Positions 40,719 to 48,541 are shown, counted from the stretch's first letter. The stretch is DNA of 64,000 bases from Kibdelosporangium banguiense (GCF_017876405.1 NZ_JAGINW010000001.1:12723203-12787202), one strand, 5' to 3'. Translations and numbers: made by a program. The notes: a model not told the origin generated them from the sequence alone.

Positions 40719-41942
40719 CTGCACGCCGTACCGCAGCATGTCGCAACCGTGGTCTGCGACCTTTTTGGGTTTCTCCTCGCCCTTGGTGAGCGCCTCGTCG
40801 TCCCAGACGTAGCCGCAGAGTTGTTCCCACAGCACCGGGCAGCGTTCGGCGTCGACGAACAGGCGACCGCCGCCGAACAGTGATGCGGTGTTGCGGATTC
40901 CGACGTCGACCCGGTTGTCCGCGGAGCGCAGGCCGGGCCATCCGTCGGCGCGCATTTGGGTGCGGAGCGACGCGGCGGACGGGTCGAGCGCGACTACGGG
41001 ATCGAGCCCGGTGTCGGCGAGTTGCTCCTGTGCCCATTCGCTGAGCCGTTTGCTGATCGCGGCGTCGGTGAGTTGCCCTTTGGCGCGGCCGTCGTGCTCC
41101 CATTCGGACACCACGTACAGGCCGGGCACGCCGAGTGCGTCGACAGCGAGCACGATCAGACCGGCGTGGGTTGGGTTGCTGGTGCCGTAGTCGAGCGCGA
41201 TCCACGCCGTGAGCCACTGGTCTTTGGCCGGCGCGGGTCGGCAGTGGATTGTGTCGTCAAGCAGGTCGTAGATGGCGCCTTCAGCGGCGACCCACTGTCC
41301 CAGGATGAAGCGCTTGAACCAGAGCCCGGTGAACTCGGCCCGGGTCTTGGTTTTGTACTCCTCGGTGAGTGATGGGTTGTCGTCCATCACGAAGTGCCAC
41401 GTGGCGAGGTCGAGTTCGTTGGCGCGCTTCAGGTACTTCTTGCGGAACCAATGCTCGGGGTTGTCTGGGTTGGTCGTGCAGAACAGTTGCGCGCCGGGCA
41501 CGGACAGGCGGCCGAGCAGCTGGACGAAGAAGTCTTCCGGGATGGTGGTGGCTTCGTCTACGTAGGCGCCCGCGAGCGTGAGACCGCGGAGCACCTTCTC
41601 GGCCTTCGCGTCCGATGCTCCGATGATGTGGACGAGCCTGCCGAGTATCCGGCAGGTTGGTGCGCCGCGGTTGAAGCTGATCGCACCGGGTGCGATGTCG
41701 GCGATGACGTCGAGGACGTTGCGGGCGATGGTGTCGCGGGTGCGCCCGATGATCGCGAGCGGACCTTTGGGTCCGGTTTGGACGTACCGCAGCCACTTCA
41801 GGATGGACGCGATCGTCTTACCGGACCGGATCGATCCTTCCCACACGCAGATACGGCACGTCGCGTCGAGGATCGAGTCTTTCTGTTTCGGTGACAGCCG
41901 GGCGGCCTCTTCGGCTGGCCGGGGTGGAGCGGGCGCGGTCAC
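40644..41942 (-). CDS. terL: Terminase large subunit
   Basis: 432 aa from GTG 41942 (GTGA overlap with terS). ATPase: Walker A GSIRSGKT at about 37-44, Walker B GAYVDEATTI, coupling segment CTTNPDNPEHWFRKKY. Nuclease half contains ALDYGTSNPTHAG, VALDPSAASL and VRDEAL-like acidic sites. Packages DNA through the portal. Confidence 0.95.
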   Translation of the reverse strand: MTAPAPPRPAEEAARLSPKQKDSILDATCRICVWEGSIRSGKTIASILKWLRYVQTGPKGPLAIIGRTRDTIARNVLDVIADIAPGAISFNRGAPTCRILGRLVHIIGASDAKAEKVLRGLTLAGAYVDEATTIPEDFFVQLLGRLSVPGAQLFCTTNPDNPEHWFRKKYLKRANELDLATWHFVMDDNPSLTEEYKTKTRAEFTGLWFKRFILGQWVAAEGAIYDLLDDTIHCRPAPAKDQWLTAWIALDYGTSNPTHAGLIVLAVDALGVPGLYVVSEWEHDGRAKGQLTDAAISKRLSEWAQEQLADTGLDPVVALDPSAASLRTQMRADGWPGLRSADNRVDVGIRNTASLFGGGRLFVDAERCPVLWEQLCGYVWDDEALTKGEEKPKKVADHGCDMLRYGVQSARGVWRQWLPDLAAADGGLADAA

Positions 41943-42493
41943 CCCTGCTCGCTGGGTGTCTGCTTGTCCCGCTCGGCCCGGTCCCGTTCGAGCGACTGGA
42001 AGAACTGTTCGAGCAACCCAGACGCCTGGCCGGTGCCGGCCTGCTCGGCTTCGAGCCGGGCGAGCTCGACGCTCTTGCTGCTGGCGATGCCGATCGCGGA
42101 CATGGTGTCGCGCCACTCGCGCGGCCCGGACGGTAGCTCGGTGTGCTCGACCGATTCGCCGGCGTTCTCACCCATGTTCTTGACGACGTGCAGGTGCGTG
42201 ACGTAGCCGAACAGCCGGCCGCGCAACTCTTGTGCGTCGCCGAGCAGGTCAAGTTGTAGCTGTGCGCGGCGTTCGGCTGCGTTGGTCTGCTTGACGGAGG
42301 TGGCCGCGGCGGTCTGTTGCTGGCCGTTCTGCCAGGCGTCGGCGAGGCCGTTTTGTTGGGCGACTTTCTGCACGCTGGCGAGGCCGACGCCGTGGCGTCC
42401 GGCGATTTTGCGGTAGCTGCCCTCGGGGGTGCCGGCGGTCGCGCGGATGTCCTCGGCGATCGCGGCTTTGAGTTCGTCGCTCAGCCTGGCCAC
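41939..42493 (-). CDS. terS: Terminase small subunit
   Basis: 184 aa. N-terminal HTH (ATAGTPEGSYRKIAGRHG, VGLASVQKVAQQNGL) for pac/cos recognition, helical middle, and C-terminal segment with LLEQFFQSLERDRAERD. GTG start without SD, TRACA element at -27. First gene of the late operon. Confidence 0.85.
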   Translation of the reverse strand: MARLSDELKAAIAEDIRATAGTPEGSYRKIAGRHGVGLASVQKVAQQNGLADAWQNGQQQTAAATSVKQTNAAERRAQLQLDLLGDAQELRGRLFGYVTHLHVVKNMGENAGESVEHTELPSGPREWRDTMSAIGIASSKSVELARLEAEQAGTGQASGLLEQFFQSLERDRAERDKQTPSEQG

Positions 42494-42513
42494 GCGCGTG
42501 ATGGTCAGGCCTG

Positions 42514-42520
42514 GTTGTCA
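42514..42520 (-). promoter_or_regulatory. TRACA start-associated element of terS
   Basis: TGACAAC, T 27 nt before GTG 42493. Nothing on this strand ends here, so it cannot be a stop codon of an upstream late gene. Confidence 0.6.
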
Positions 42521-42537
42521 CCCGTATGGTGTCGAAC

Positions 42538-42810
42538 ATGGGTTCGAATGACGAGACGGACGGGCCCCTGGCCTACCGGTACGGGCCCGGCACGGCCGTC
42601 GCCGAGGTCTACCCAGAGATGTGCAAGGCCGGGCTACACCGGCTGGAACCCGGCAAGACCGTCATCGGTTGGGACCCGCCCCACCGGTACGTGTCGTGCA
42701 ACCGCTGCTGGGATGCCCGGCGACCTGACCACACGTGGCATCTGCTGCCGCCGTCGCACGAGGAGTTCATGCGGCAGTGGCAGGCGCACGCGAAGTCGCA
42801 AGCCACGTAG
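42538..42810 (+). CDS. Counter-oriented small Cys-containing protein
   Basis: 90 aa from ATG 42538 (94 from ATG 42526; no clear SD for either). Contains YPEMCKAGLHRLEPG and RYVSCNRCWDARRPDHTW, which may be a zinc site, and a helical end. Divergent from terS with a 44-bp gap. Unknown; possibly a lysogenic gene or a regulator. Confidence 0.65.
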   Translation: MGSNDETDGPLAYRYGPGTAVAEVYPEMCKAGLHRLEPGKTVIGWDPPHRYVSCNRCWDARRPDHTWHLLPPSHEEFMRQWQAHAKSQAT

Positions 42811-43293
42811 GAACCGACACGGTTACTGTTCCTGTAGATCCCGCGTGTTGACGGTGTCATTGGCCGTACGCTTGTAGTTGCTGTCGCGCGCTGTTCCTGC
42901 ATCTGTTGCGCTTCCCGTGGAGAATTTATTGCCGGAGTAATTTCGACAAGTGTTTTCCACGGAAACAATGCCGGTTATTACATCCCGTTGTTCGTATGCC
43001 TGAAGTGTGTACGAACGTGGACTCTATCGAGAATCTAACCGCTAAGTACGGGAAGCCTTGAAGTTCCTGACCGTGTGCATCGTATGGGCAGGTAGAAGGC
43101 TGTTTGTCTCAACATCTCGACTTGGTCGTCCGAACGGTTTACATCCATCTGGATGAGGGCTTGGAGGCGTGTGCACCGACCGGCTTGGGTGGAGTATTGT
43201 CGTCCTATCGCTCCGGTCGAGCGGTCGCGAGACTCCGTTTCTCGTCACCGCCCGTAATCGGGGCTTACGCATAGGTGTGAGAGGAGGTGTTCG
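42811..43293. promoter_or_regulatory. AT-richer non-coding region between late and early blocks
   Basis: 483 bp, the least GC-rich part of the prophage. I see no convincing protein gene; the minus-strand frame 43042-43272 has no ribosome site or family features. Dyads: GTTCGTA at 42991-42997 with TACGAAC at 43011-43017, and CGTGGA / TCCACG around 42914-42963. The right end has GAGGAGG for the 43294 gene. A late promoter, origin or small RNA could lie here. Confidence 0.5.
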
Positions 43294-43440
43294 TTGAGCA
43301 ACAACTGGTTGGCGTGGATCGCACGTATGGCGGCTGAGATCGCCGAGGTGTGGGCGGTCCAGGACCCGGCCAGCCGTGGGCTGGCCTGGGTCCTGGCGAA
43401 GGGCCTTCGTCGACTCGCTCGGATGCTTGGAGGCAAGTAG
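43294..43440 (+). CDS. 48-aa amphipathic peptide
   Basis: TTG start with strong SD GAGGAGG (43281-43287), 6-nt spacing. Trp/Ala/Arg-rich helix: MSNNWLAWIARMAAEIAEVW at the N-terminus and basic LAKGLRRLARMLGGK at the end. It could be membrane-active or a small regulator. The good ribosome site in a control region supports reality. Confidence 0.6.
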   Translation: MSNNWLAWIARMAAEIAEVWAVQDPASRGLAWVLAKGLRRLARMLGGK

Positions 43441-43455
43441 CGAGTAGACGCGTTC

Positions 43456-43596
43456 CTATCCCTTCAACCCGGCGTCGAGCTTGCGGGCTCGGCGCCGGAC
43501 TCTATTCTCCCTGGTCAGGACTGTTTGTGCCAGTCCTTGCCAAGTGACAACGGTACCGGCCCGATTCGGGAATTTCGACATGGGGGCCAGGATCAT
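43456..43596 (-). CDS. Possible small basic protein after WhiB-like gene
   Basis: 46 aa from ATG 43596 (ATG 43581 alternative), 16 bp after the WhiB-like stop. Ends LTRENRVRRRARKLDAGLKG, basic. No SD and mixed codon use, so it may not be real. Confidence 0.35.
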   Translation of the reverse strand: MILAPMSKFPNRAGTVVTWQGLAQTVLTRENRVRRRARKLDAGLKG

Positions 43597-43612
43597 GTCA
43601 GATGCCCAAACG

Positions 43613-44158
43613 TCATGCCACGGCGGGTAGGTCGGCTGGTTCGGCGCGGCGGTGGTTGGGCAGGCCGGGCAACGGCAGCAGGTACTGCCCAACCGACAGC
43701 CGGTGCCGGCCGATTCGGATCGGCTCGGCGAGGACGTGCACGGGCGGCCACCCCAACCCACGGGCTTTCGCCTTCGCGCGAGCACGGGCGCGGCGTTCGG
43801 CTTCGTAGAGGGCGTGGGCCGCTTTGCAGTCCGGGCAGGTACAGCCGTGCTTGACGCGCCTGGCGTTGGTGCCGTGGTCGGGCAGCATGGCGGGCACGGG
43901 GTAGCCGTACTCGACGGCGATCAGCTTGCGGTCGGCGCGGTCGAGGCCGCCCCAGATTCCCCATGGTTCGCCGCGTTCGAGCGACCCGACGGCGCAGGCG
44001 TACCGGACCGGGCAGACGGCGCAGATGGCGCGGCAGGCGGTCGCGGTGTCGCCCTTGGCGTCGATCCAGTCGAGCTCTGGGAACAGGCGGCAGAGGCTGA
44101 GGTCGTGCCAGTCGGGGATCTCGCGCGGGATACGCGGCGGCTCGGCGAGCGCGCTCAA
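43613..44158 (-). CDS. WhiB-like iron-sulphur regulator with extra C-terminal domain
   Basis: 181 aa. The WhiB core holds four cluster cysteines, Cys23 ... Cys46-x2-Cys49-x5-Cys55, then the turn GIWGG at 67-71. An extra Cys42 is present. After residue about 100 there is an unusual extension with CTCPDC (106-111), an Arg/Ala-rich helix and a Pro-rich end, roughly doubling normal WhiB size. Phage WhiB proteins (e.g. WhiBTM4) can repress host whiB genes and block superinfection. ATGA overlap with the methyltransferase gene; last clear gene of the early operon. Confidence 0.9.
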   Translation of the reverse strand: MSALAEPPRIPREIPDWHDLSLCRLFPELDWIDAKGDTATACRAICAVCPVRYACAVGSLERGEPWGIWGGLDRADRKLIAVEYGYPVPAMLPDHGTNARRVKHGCTCPDCKAAHALYEAERRARARAKAKARGLGWPPVHVLAEPIRIGRHRLSVGQYLLPLPGLPNHRRAEPADLPAVA

Positions 44159-44937
44159 GTCGTCACCTCCGAAACGTCGGTGAGCGTCAGCTGGTCATCC
44201 GGCGTGCGGTATCCGCGCAGCGTGTCGGCGATGCGCTCGGCGGCGGCACGGTGGTAGTGCGCGGTGTTCTCGATGCCGACGAACGATCGCCCCTCCAGCA
44301 CCGCAGCGATCCCGGTCGTACCGGCCCCGGCGAATGGGTCGAGCACCACGCCGCCAGGCGGCGCGATCTTGACGAGATCGCGCATGACGTCGAGCGGCTT
44401 CTGGGTGATGTGCACGCGATCCCTCGGCGCGATCATCGACCACCAGCCGGGCAACGGTGGTGTACCGGGAATGATGGGCATCGGACCGGCTGAGCCCCAC
44501 ACGATGAACTCGCACGCTTGCCGGAACCGGCCGGGCTGTGGCCGCGCGTCCGGTTTGGACCATGCACCAACGCCGCGCCACACCCAACCGCCAGCCTGCA
44601 GTGCGTCGGTGGTGATGGGCAGTTGTCGCCAGTCCGTGAACACCACGGCGGCGCCGCCAGGCTTGACTACGCGGAGACACTCGGCCAGCCAGAGGGCGCA
44701 CCAGGCGAGGTAGCCGCGTTGGTCGCGGTTGTCGCCAGCGAAGGTGGCGAGCTGGTTGAAGTTGGCGTAGTCGTCCTGGAGGTACTTCTGGCGAGGATCC
44801 GCCGTTCGGTCGCCGCGGGTGAATCCGCCCGAGCTGTAGGGCGGGTCTGTGATCAGGGCGTCGACCGATGCTGTCGGCAGTTCGCTGAGCACGGCGAGCG
44901 CGTCGCCGTGGAGCATTTCGGCCGAATGGCTTGTCAT
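44155..44937 (-). CDS. DNA methyltransferase, N4/N6 beta class
   Basis: 260 aa from ATG 44937 (ATGA overlap). Catalytic motif DPPY at 31-34 comes before the AdoMet motif LDPFAGAGTTG near the end, the beta-class order. No restriction gene is near, so it is an orphan enzyme, likely protecting phage DNA from host restriction. Specificity unknown. Confidence 0.92.
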   Translation of the reverse strand: MTSHSAEMLHGDALAVLSELPTASVDALITDPPYSSGGFTRGDRTADPRQKYLQDDYANFNQLATFAGDNRDQRGYLAWCALWLAECLRVVKPGGAAVVFTDWRQLPITTDALQAGGWVWRGVGAWSKPDARPQPGRFRQACEFIVWGSAGPMPIIPGTPPLPGWWSMIAPRDRVHITQKPLDVMRDLVKIAPPGGVVLDPFAGAGTTGIAAVLEGRSFVGIENTAHYHRAAAERIADTLRGYRTPDDQLTLTDVSEVTT

Positions 44938-45041
44938 CGGAACCACCGCCGGAACGCGTTGCGCAGCAGCCGGGTGCGGCGGCCGAGCAGGATTCGCCGG
45001 GCGACTCGCCCGGCGATCTTGCCGAAGTAGGTGCGGATCAT
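44934..45041 (-). CDS. 35-aa very basic peptide
   Basis: ATG overlaps the RusA-like stop (ATGA) and its own stop overlaps the next ATG (ATGA), so it is fully coupled in the operon. Sequence is Arg-rich (GRVARRILLGRRTRLLRNAF). Possibly a nucleic-acid binding peptide; no family known. Confidence 0.65.
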   Translation of the reverse strand: MIRTYFGKIAGRVARRILLGRRTRLLRNAFRRWFR

Positions 45042-45427
45042 CTGGTCACCTCGACAGTCAGCCAGAGCCGACGGTTGCCCGGTCCGGGGTGGATCACGGG
45101 CATTACCTCGGTGACGTACTCGCCGGTGTCGTCCGGCACGAGCCCGGCGTCGACCAGGCCGTCTACGGCGGGCTTGGCTGTGGCGTGCAGGTTCGGCGCG
45201 TCGCGGCGCCGGTTGTCGCCGGGCCGGTAGTGCAGCTGCACGGTGATCCGGGCGCACGGCTGGATTCCGGCTTGTCGCGCGCGTATGCGGGTGATCTCGC
45301 GGACCATGCGGGTGCGGCGGGCTTTCTCCCGCCAGTGCAGGCGCTGGTTGGCGGTGAGGGGTGGTTTGTTCCGACAGAGCGGGATGTCGAGCTCGTACAC
45401 GGTCGGCGCCGTGGTGGTGTCGGTCAT
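45038..45427 (-). CDS. RusA-like Holliday junction resolvase
   Basis: 129 aa from ATG 45427 (ATGA overlap). RusA features: N-terminal LDIPLCRNKPPLTANQRLHW, a basic helix, then RRDAPNLHATAKPAVDGLVD and DDTGEYV with acidic residues in the expected places. Resolves branched DNA during replication and packaging. Confidence 0.85.
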   Translation of the reverse strand: MTDTTTAPTVYELDIPLCRNKPPLTANQRLHWREKARRTRMVREITRIRARQAGIQPCARITVQLHYRPGDNRRRDAPNLHATAKPAVDGLVDAGLVPDDTGEYVTEVMPVIHPGPGNRRLWLTVEVTR

Positions 45428-45612
45428 CGGGTGGCCTGCTTCCGGTTGGTGCCGATGACGAGCGGCGGCAGGGTTCCGGTGTGGCCGCATGCCCAGCGGA
45501 CGCCGTGTCGGAAGACGTGCATGGGTTCGCGTTGCTGGCAGCCGGGGCAGTCGTACGGCGGGTTCAGCACGGTGTTGAGGTGGTCGCCGAGGAACGGCAT
45601 GCTGTCAGCCAC
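45424..45612 (-). CDS. Small zinc-ribbon protein
   Basis: 62 aa from GTG 45612 (ATG 45600 also possible). Four metal ligands: CPGC at about 22-25 and a later C-G-H (WACGHTG). Overlaps both neighbours. Unknown function. Confidence 0.72.
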   Translation of the reverse strand: MADSMPFLGDHLNTVLNPPYDCPGCQQREPMHVFRHGVRWACGHTGTLPPLVIGTNRKQATR

Positions 45613-46528
45613 GGTCGGCCTCCTCGGTGACGGCCGTGAGTGGGCCGAGTTCCCGCTCGACGCGTCCCAAGTGCCAGTGGCAGTACTCGCCTACCGGCGC
45701 GCAGGGTTGGCCGTCGAACGGCTCGTATGCGGTGTACGTGCCGTTCGGGTTCGGCCGCCAGATTGACCCTTCGCGGTCGCGCCACGTGCGCGGTTCAGCC
45801 GGCGAGTCGTCGCGCCACCAGCGGTCAGCCTTGCCGGGCCGACGCTCGTCGGGGTCGCCGAACTGGTCGACGGCGTCAGCCCAGAGGTCTTTCTGTACGG
45901 TCTCAAGCTGTTTGGTGACGTACCGCCAGTTGACGTACAGCCAGATGCAGCCGAGCAGGTCGCGGTACGCGTCGAGCGCGGCGCGCCATTCATCGGCCGA
46001 TATCTCGATAGCGGCGTCCACTTTGGCCACGTCGCGTTCGTGGACAGCTTCGGCGTGGAGCCACAGCAACAGGTCCCGCTCATTGCGCATGTCGGCGACT
46101 TCCTGACACATGCGGTAGAGGCCGCCGGTTGGTGTGTTGTCTGGCTTGGTGCCGAGCGCGACGGCGAGCGCGCGGACGCGGCCGTCGAGGTCGTTACGCA
46201 GCATGCGGTTTTGGTCGGTGAGTTGCGCGATCGCGGCTAGCTGCAGGTCGTCGCGGAACTTGTCGAAGATGCTGCGGGCTTTGTCGAGGCGGCGTGCTTG
46301 TTCGTCGGTGGGCCCGATGTGCATCACGATGTTGTCGCCGTCGGTGTGTTCGTCGAGGTAGGAATGGGCGAGCTGCTCGACGGGACACGTCCTGCCCGAC
46401 AGGCCAGCGGCACAGACTCCACCTGCCTGGTGGTTCTGGTCGGCGTCCGCGAACGCCTCGGCGTGGTTGGTGTCGCCGAGCAGGCGCGCGACGTTCGCGG
46501 CGCGCTGCAACACAGTCCGCTCAGGCAT
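45605..46528 (-). CDS. Early-region protein, unknown
   Basis: 307 aa. Helical N-terminal two thirds with LQLAAIAQLTDQNRMLRNDL, RNERDLLLWLHAEAVHERDV; the C-terminal 70 residues are Trp-rich (WRDREGSIWRPNPNGTYTAY ... YCHWHLGRVERELGP). No family recognised. Overlaps both neighbouring genes by a few bp. Confidence 0.75.
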   Translation of the reverse strand: MPERTVLQRAANVARLLGDTNHAEAFADADQNHQAGGVCAAGLSGRTCPVEQLAHSYLDEHTDGDNIVMHIGPTDEQARRLDKARSIFDKFRDDLQLAAIAQLTDQNRMLRNDLDGRVRALAVALGTKPDNTPTGGLYRMCQEVADMRNERDLLLWLHAEAVHERDVAKVDAAIEISADEWRAALDAYRDLLGCIWLYVNWRYVTKQLETVQKDLWADAVDQFGDPDERRPGKADRWWRDDSPAEPRTWRDREGSIWRPNPNGTYTAYEPFDGQPCAPVGEYCHWHLGRVERELGPLTAVTEEADRG

Positions 46529-47072
46529 TGACGGTCACCTCTGCGGGCTTGCAGTCCGGGCAGAAGTCGCCGCGTTTGTCGCAGGACCAGCCGTGTTTGA
46601 TGGCGTGCGCCCGGATGTACCCGAACCGGGTGGCCTGGTCGTCGAGGTCGGACACGAGGATGTCGGCCACGATCCTGGTCTCGCACTCGTCGCAGAACAC
46701 GCCGAGCGCGCACGGGTACCCGGTCGGCTGCGGCAGTTCGATCTTGGCGACGCCCGGGCCTGGCCCGAAGTCCTCGTACCACACCGGTTTCCCGTGCTGC
46801 TCGGCGTAACGGATCTCGCGGCGGGTGGACTCGCCGATGTATCCGTCGACCGTGACCACGATTACCTCGTCCGCGAGGTCGATCTTCCGGAAGTGCAGCT
46901 CGTCGAGCATCCGCTTGACCGCGTTGCCCTGGTCCTCAGCGGCGACGATCGAGAACGGGGCGAGCACGATCCGGCCGGCGGCTGTGTTCTCGGCGGCGAC
47001 GATCAGGATCTGGTCGAAGAATCGCATGCTGCCGGACAGGCACACGATTCGTGGGCGCGTCTGGTCGCTCAT
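46521..47072 (-). CDS. Nucleoside deoxyribosyltransferase-like protein with zinc tail
   Basis: 183 aa from ATG 47072 (TGATG overlap). N-terminal Rossmann-like part IVCLSGSMRFFDQ ... IDLADEVIVVTVDGYIGESTRREI fits DUF4406/2'-deoxyribosyltransferase-fold enzymes, which act on nucleotides. The C-terminal 65 residues add FCDECET and SCDKRGDFCPDC, a likely zinc ribbon not normal for the family. Possible role in nucleotide salvage or base modification (inference). Confidence 0.75.
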   Translation of the reverse strand: MSDQTRPRIVCLSGSMRFFDQILIVAAENTAAGRIVLAPFSIVAAEDQGNAVKRMLDELHFRKIDLADEVIVVTVDGYIGESTRREIRYAEQHGKPVWYEDFGPGPGVAKIELPQPTGYPCALGVFCDECETRIVADILVSDLDDQATRFGYIRAHAIKHGWSCDKRGDFCPDCKPAEVTVNA

Positions 47073-47365
47073 CAGATGAACTCCGTTTCCGGAACCACGG
47101 CCCACGCAACCAAGTCCTGCCGGTAGCGCTGGCGTATTTCGGTCAGCAGGCTGCGGAGCAGGCCGGCGCTGTCGGCCGGAAGCTGGATGGCGATGCAGGC
47201 GTTCTGGAACGGCGAGGTCGGCGAGGAGTACCACTGGCCGTAGAAGCCGGTGGCGTGCCTGGCCATCGCGCTGTGGAACTCACTCAGGAAGTTCGCCCAC
47301 TCTTGCTGTGTGAGTTTGTTGTCGCTGTTGCCGATCGAGGCATAGACGGTGATCGTGTCGGTCAC
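47072..47365 (-). CDS. Small early protein, unknown
   Basis: 97 aa from GTG 47365 (SD AGGGAG 6 nt upstream). Contains VYASIGNSDNKLTQQEWANF and GFYGQWYSSPTSPFQNACI, beta-alpha pattern with no known motif. It follows a hairpin in the operon. Confidence 0.72.
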   Translation of the reverse strand: MTDTITVYASIGNSDNKLTQQEWANFLSEFHSAMARHATGFYGQWYSSPTSPFQNACIAIQLPADSAGLLRSLLTEIRQRYRQDLVAWAVVPETEFI

Positions 47366-47384
47366 TCGGGTCTCCCTGTGGGTT

Positions 47385-47419
47385 GGTGGTCCCGCCGGGG
47401 GAAGCTCGGCGGGACCACC
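47385..47419 (-). terminator. 13-bp hairpin inside the early operon
   Basis: Perfect 13-bp arms (47385-47397 and 47407-47419), 9-nt loop, between genes 47434 and 47365. Probably a partial terminator or mRNA stability element. Confidence 0.6.
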
Positions 47420-47433
47420 CTGATGGGGTTGCG

Positions 47434-47880
47434 TCAGTGGGTTTTCTGTTTGGCGCGCAGGGTTTCGACCGCGATCTCGGCCGCCTTGCCGACGAGGGTC
47501 GCGACGTCGAACCCGCCTTTCTTGGCGGCGTCGTAGCAGTCCTGCGCGCTGATCTCGGATGCGACCACGCCGATTACGCGGTCGAGCTGCTCGTCGGGGC
47601 TGTCTTCCTTGTGGCGGTTGAGCGGCATGCCGGCCGCCGGGGAGCACGGCACGGAGCCGACGATCGGCCAGTGCGCGATGCGTTCGGGCTTCTCGTATCC
47701 GGCTGCCCCGGCGTAGTCGGTGATTGCCCACGTGGACGGGTGCGGGCGCGACGGCCACATGATCGCGATCCAGCGGCCGTCCGGGGAGCGACGTACGGTG
47801 CCGATCGGGTCGTTCGAGGCGTCGCCGATCGGCTGCCTGGTTCCCTTGCCGCCGAACCACTTCGGCTTGCGCGCGGTCAT
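47434..47880 (-). CDS. Early-region protein, unknown
   Basis: 148 aa from ATG 47880 (ATGA overlap). Starts MTARKPKWFGGKGTRQPIG; middle GRWIAIMWPSRPHPSTWAIT; C-terminal helix EIAVETLRAKQKTH. No family recognised. Confidence 0.75.
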   Translation of the reverse strand: MTARKPKWFGGKGTRQPIGDASNDPIGTVRRSPDGRWIAIMWPSRPHPSTWAITDYAGAAGYEKPERIAHWPIVGSVPCSPAAGMPLNRHKEDSPDEQLDRVIGVVASEISAQDCYDAAKKGGFDVATLVGKAAEIAVETLRAKQKTH

Positions 47881-48341
47881 GCTTGGGTCTCCTGTGCTGC
47901 GGCGTCGGTTGCGGCTGGCCCGTGTGTCGGGCAGGGCTCTGCGGCGACCGGTGCGCCGCACTGCGAGCAGACCTTGCATCCCGCGTGCCGGTCCCAGACT
48001 TCGGCGTATCCGGGTGGTGCGTCGATCAGGGCGAGGGACCGTGCTACGACGGCCCGTGCATGCTCGGCAACCTGCTCGTCGGTGAGCGTGGCGTTGCGGC
48101 GGCCGGCCACTCGCCAGCGCCAGGCGACGAACGCGACCAGGCCGAGCCCGAGCAGCGTCGTGAACGTGAGGGCGGGTGCTTTCCCTGCCGTACGGGCGAC
48201 GGCGAGTCCGAACAGGACAGCGCCGCCGCCGGTCACGATGGTGACGGCGAGCATGGCGAGGTAGCCCTGTACCTGCTCCCAGAGGTCGCCGAGTTGAGTC
48301 CACATGAGGTGCCGGTCGTGGCGGGTGTGCTGCGCGCTCAT
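47877..48341 (-). CDS. Two-helix membrane protein with zinc-ribbon tail
   Basis: 154 aa from ATG 48341 (SD GGAGGG). Hydrophobic helices at about 22-46 (YLAMLAVTIVTGGGAVLFGL) and 50-68, then a cytosolic helix and CKVCSQCG ... EPCPTHG near the end, a probable zinc ribbon. Unknown function. Confidence 0.75.
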   Translation of the reverse strand: MSAQHTRHDRHLMWTQLGDLWEQVQGYLAMLAVTIVTGGGAVLFGLAVARTAGKAPALTFTTLLGLGLVAFVAWRWRVAGRRNATLTDEQVAEHARAVVARSLALIDAPPGYAEVWDRHAGCKVCSQCGAPVAAEPCPTHGPAATDAAAQETQA

Positions 48342-48541
48342 CGGTGTCCCTCCGCAGTGCAAGTGGGGCAGATGTCGCGGAACTCGCCGAGACGGCCTAG
48401 CGGCCGGGACCAACCTTGGGCTGATGCGGCGTCGCGGGTGACGTACTCGTCGCCGGGGTGCTCGTACGAGACGTGGCAACGCACGCCGCTCGCTGCGACG
48501 CGATCGCAGCTCAGGCGCGTTGTGGTGGCGATGGCGCTCAT
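48338..48541 (-). CDS. Small zinc-knuckle protein
   Basis: 67 aa. LSCDRVAASGVRCHVSYEH and DICPTCTAEGH form a C-x8-C ... C-x2-C set that probably binds zinc. ATGA overlap on both sides. Unknown. Confidence 0.75.
   Translation of the reverse strand: MSAIATTTRLSCDRVAASGVRCHVSYEHPGDEYVTRDAASAQGWSRPLGRLGEFRDICPTCTAEGHR

Noticed and set aside
43042..43272. 75-aa minus-strand ORF in the early/late spacer
   Set aside because: No ribosome site, poor codon pattern and no coupling to neighbours; treated as non-coding control region.
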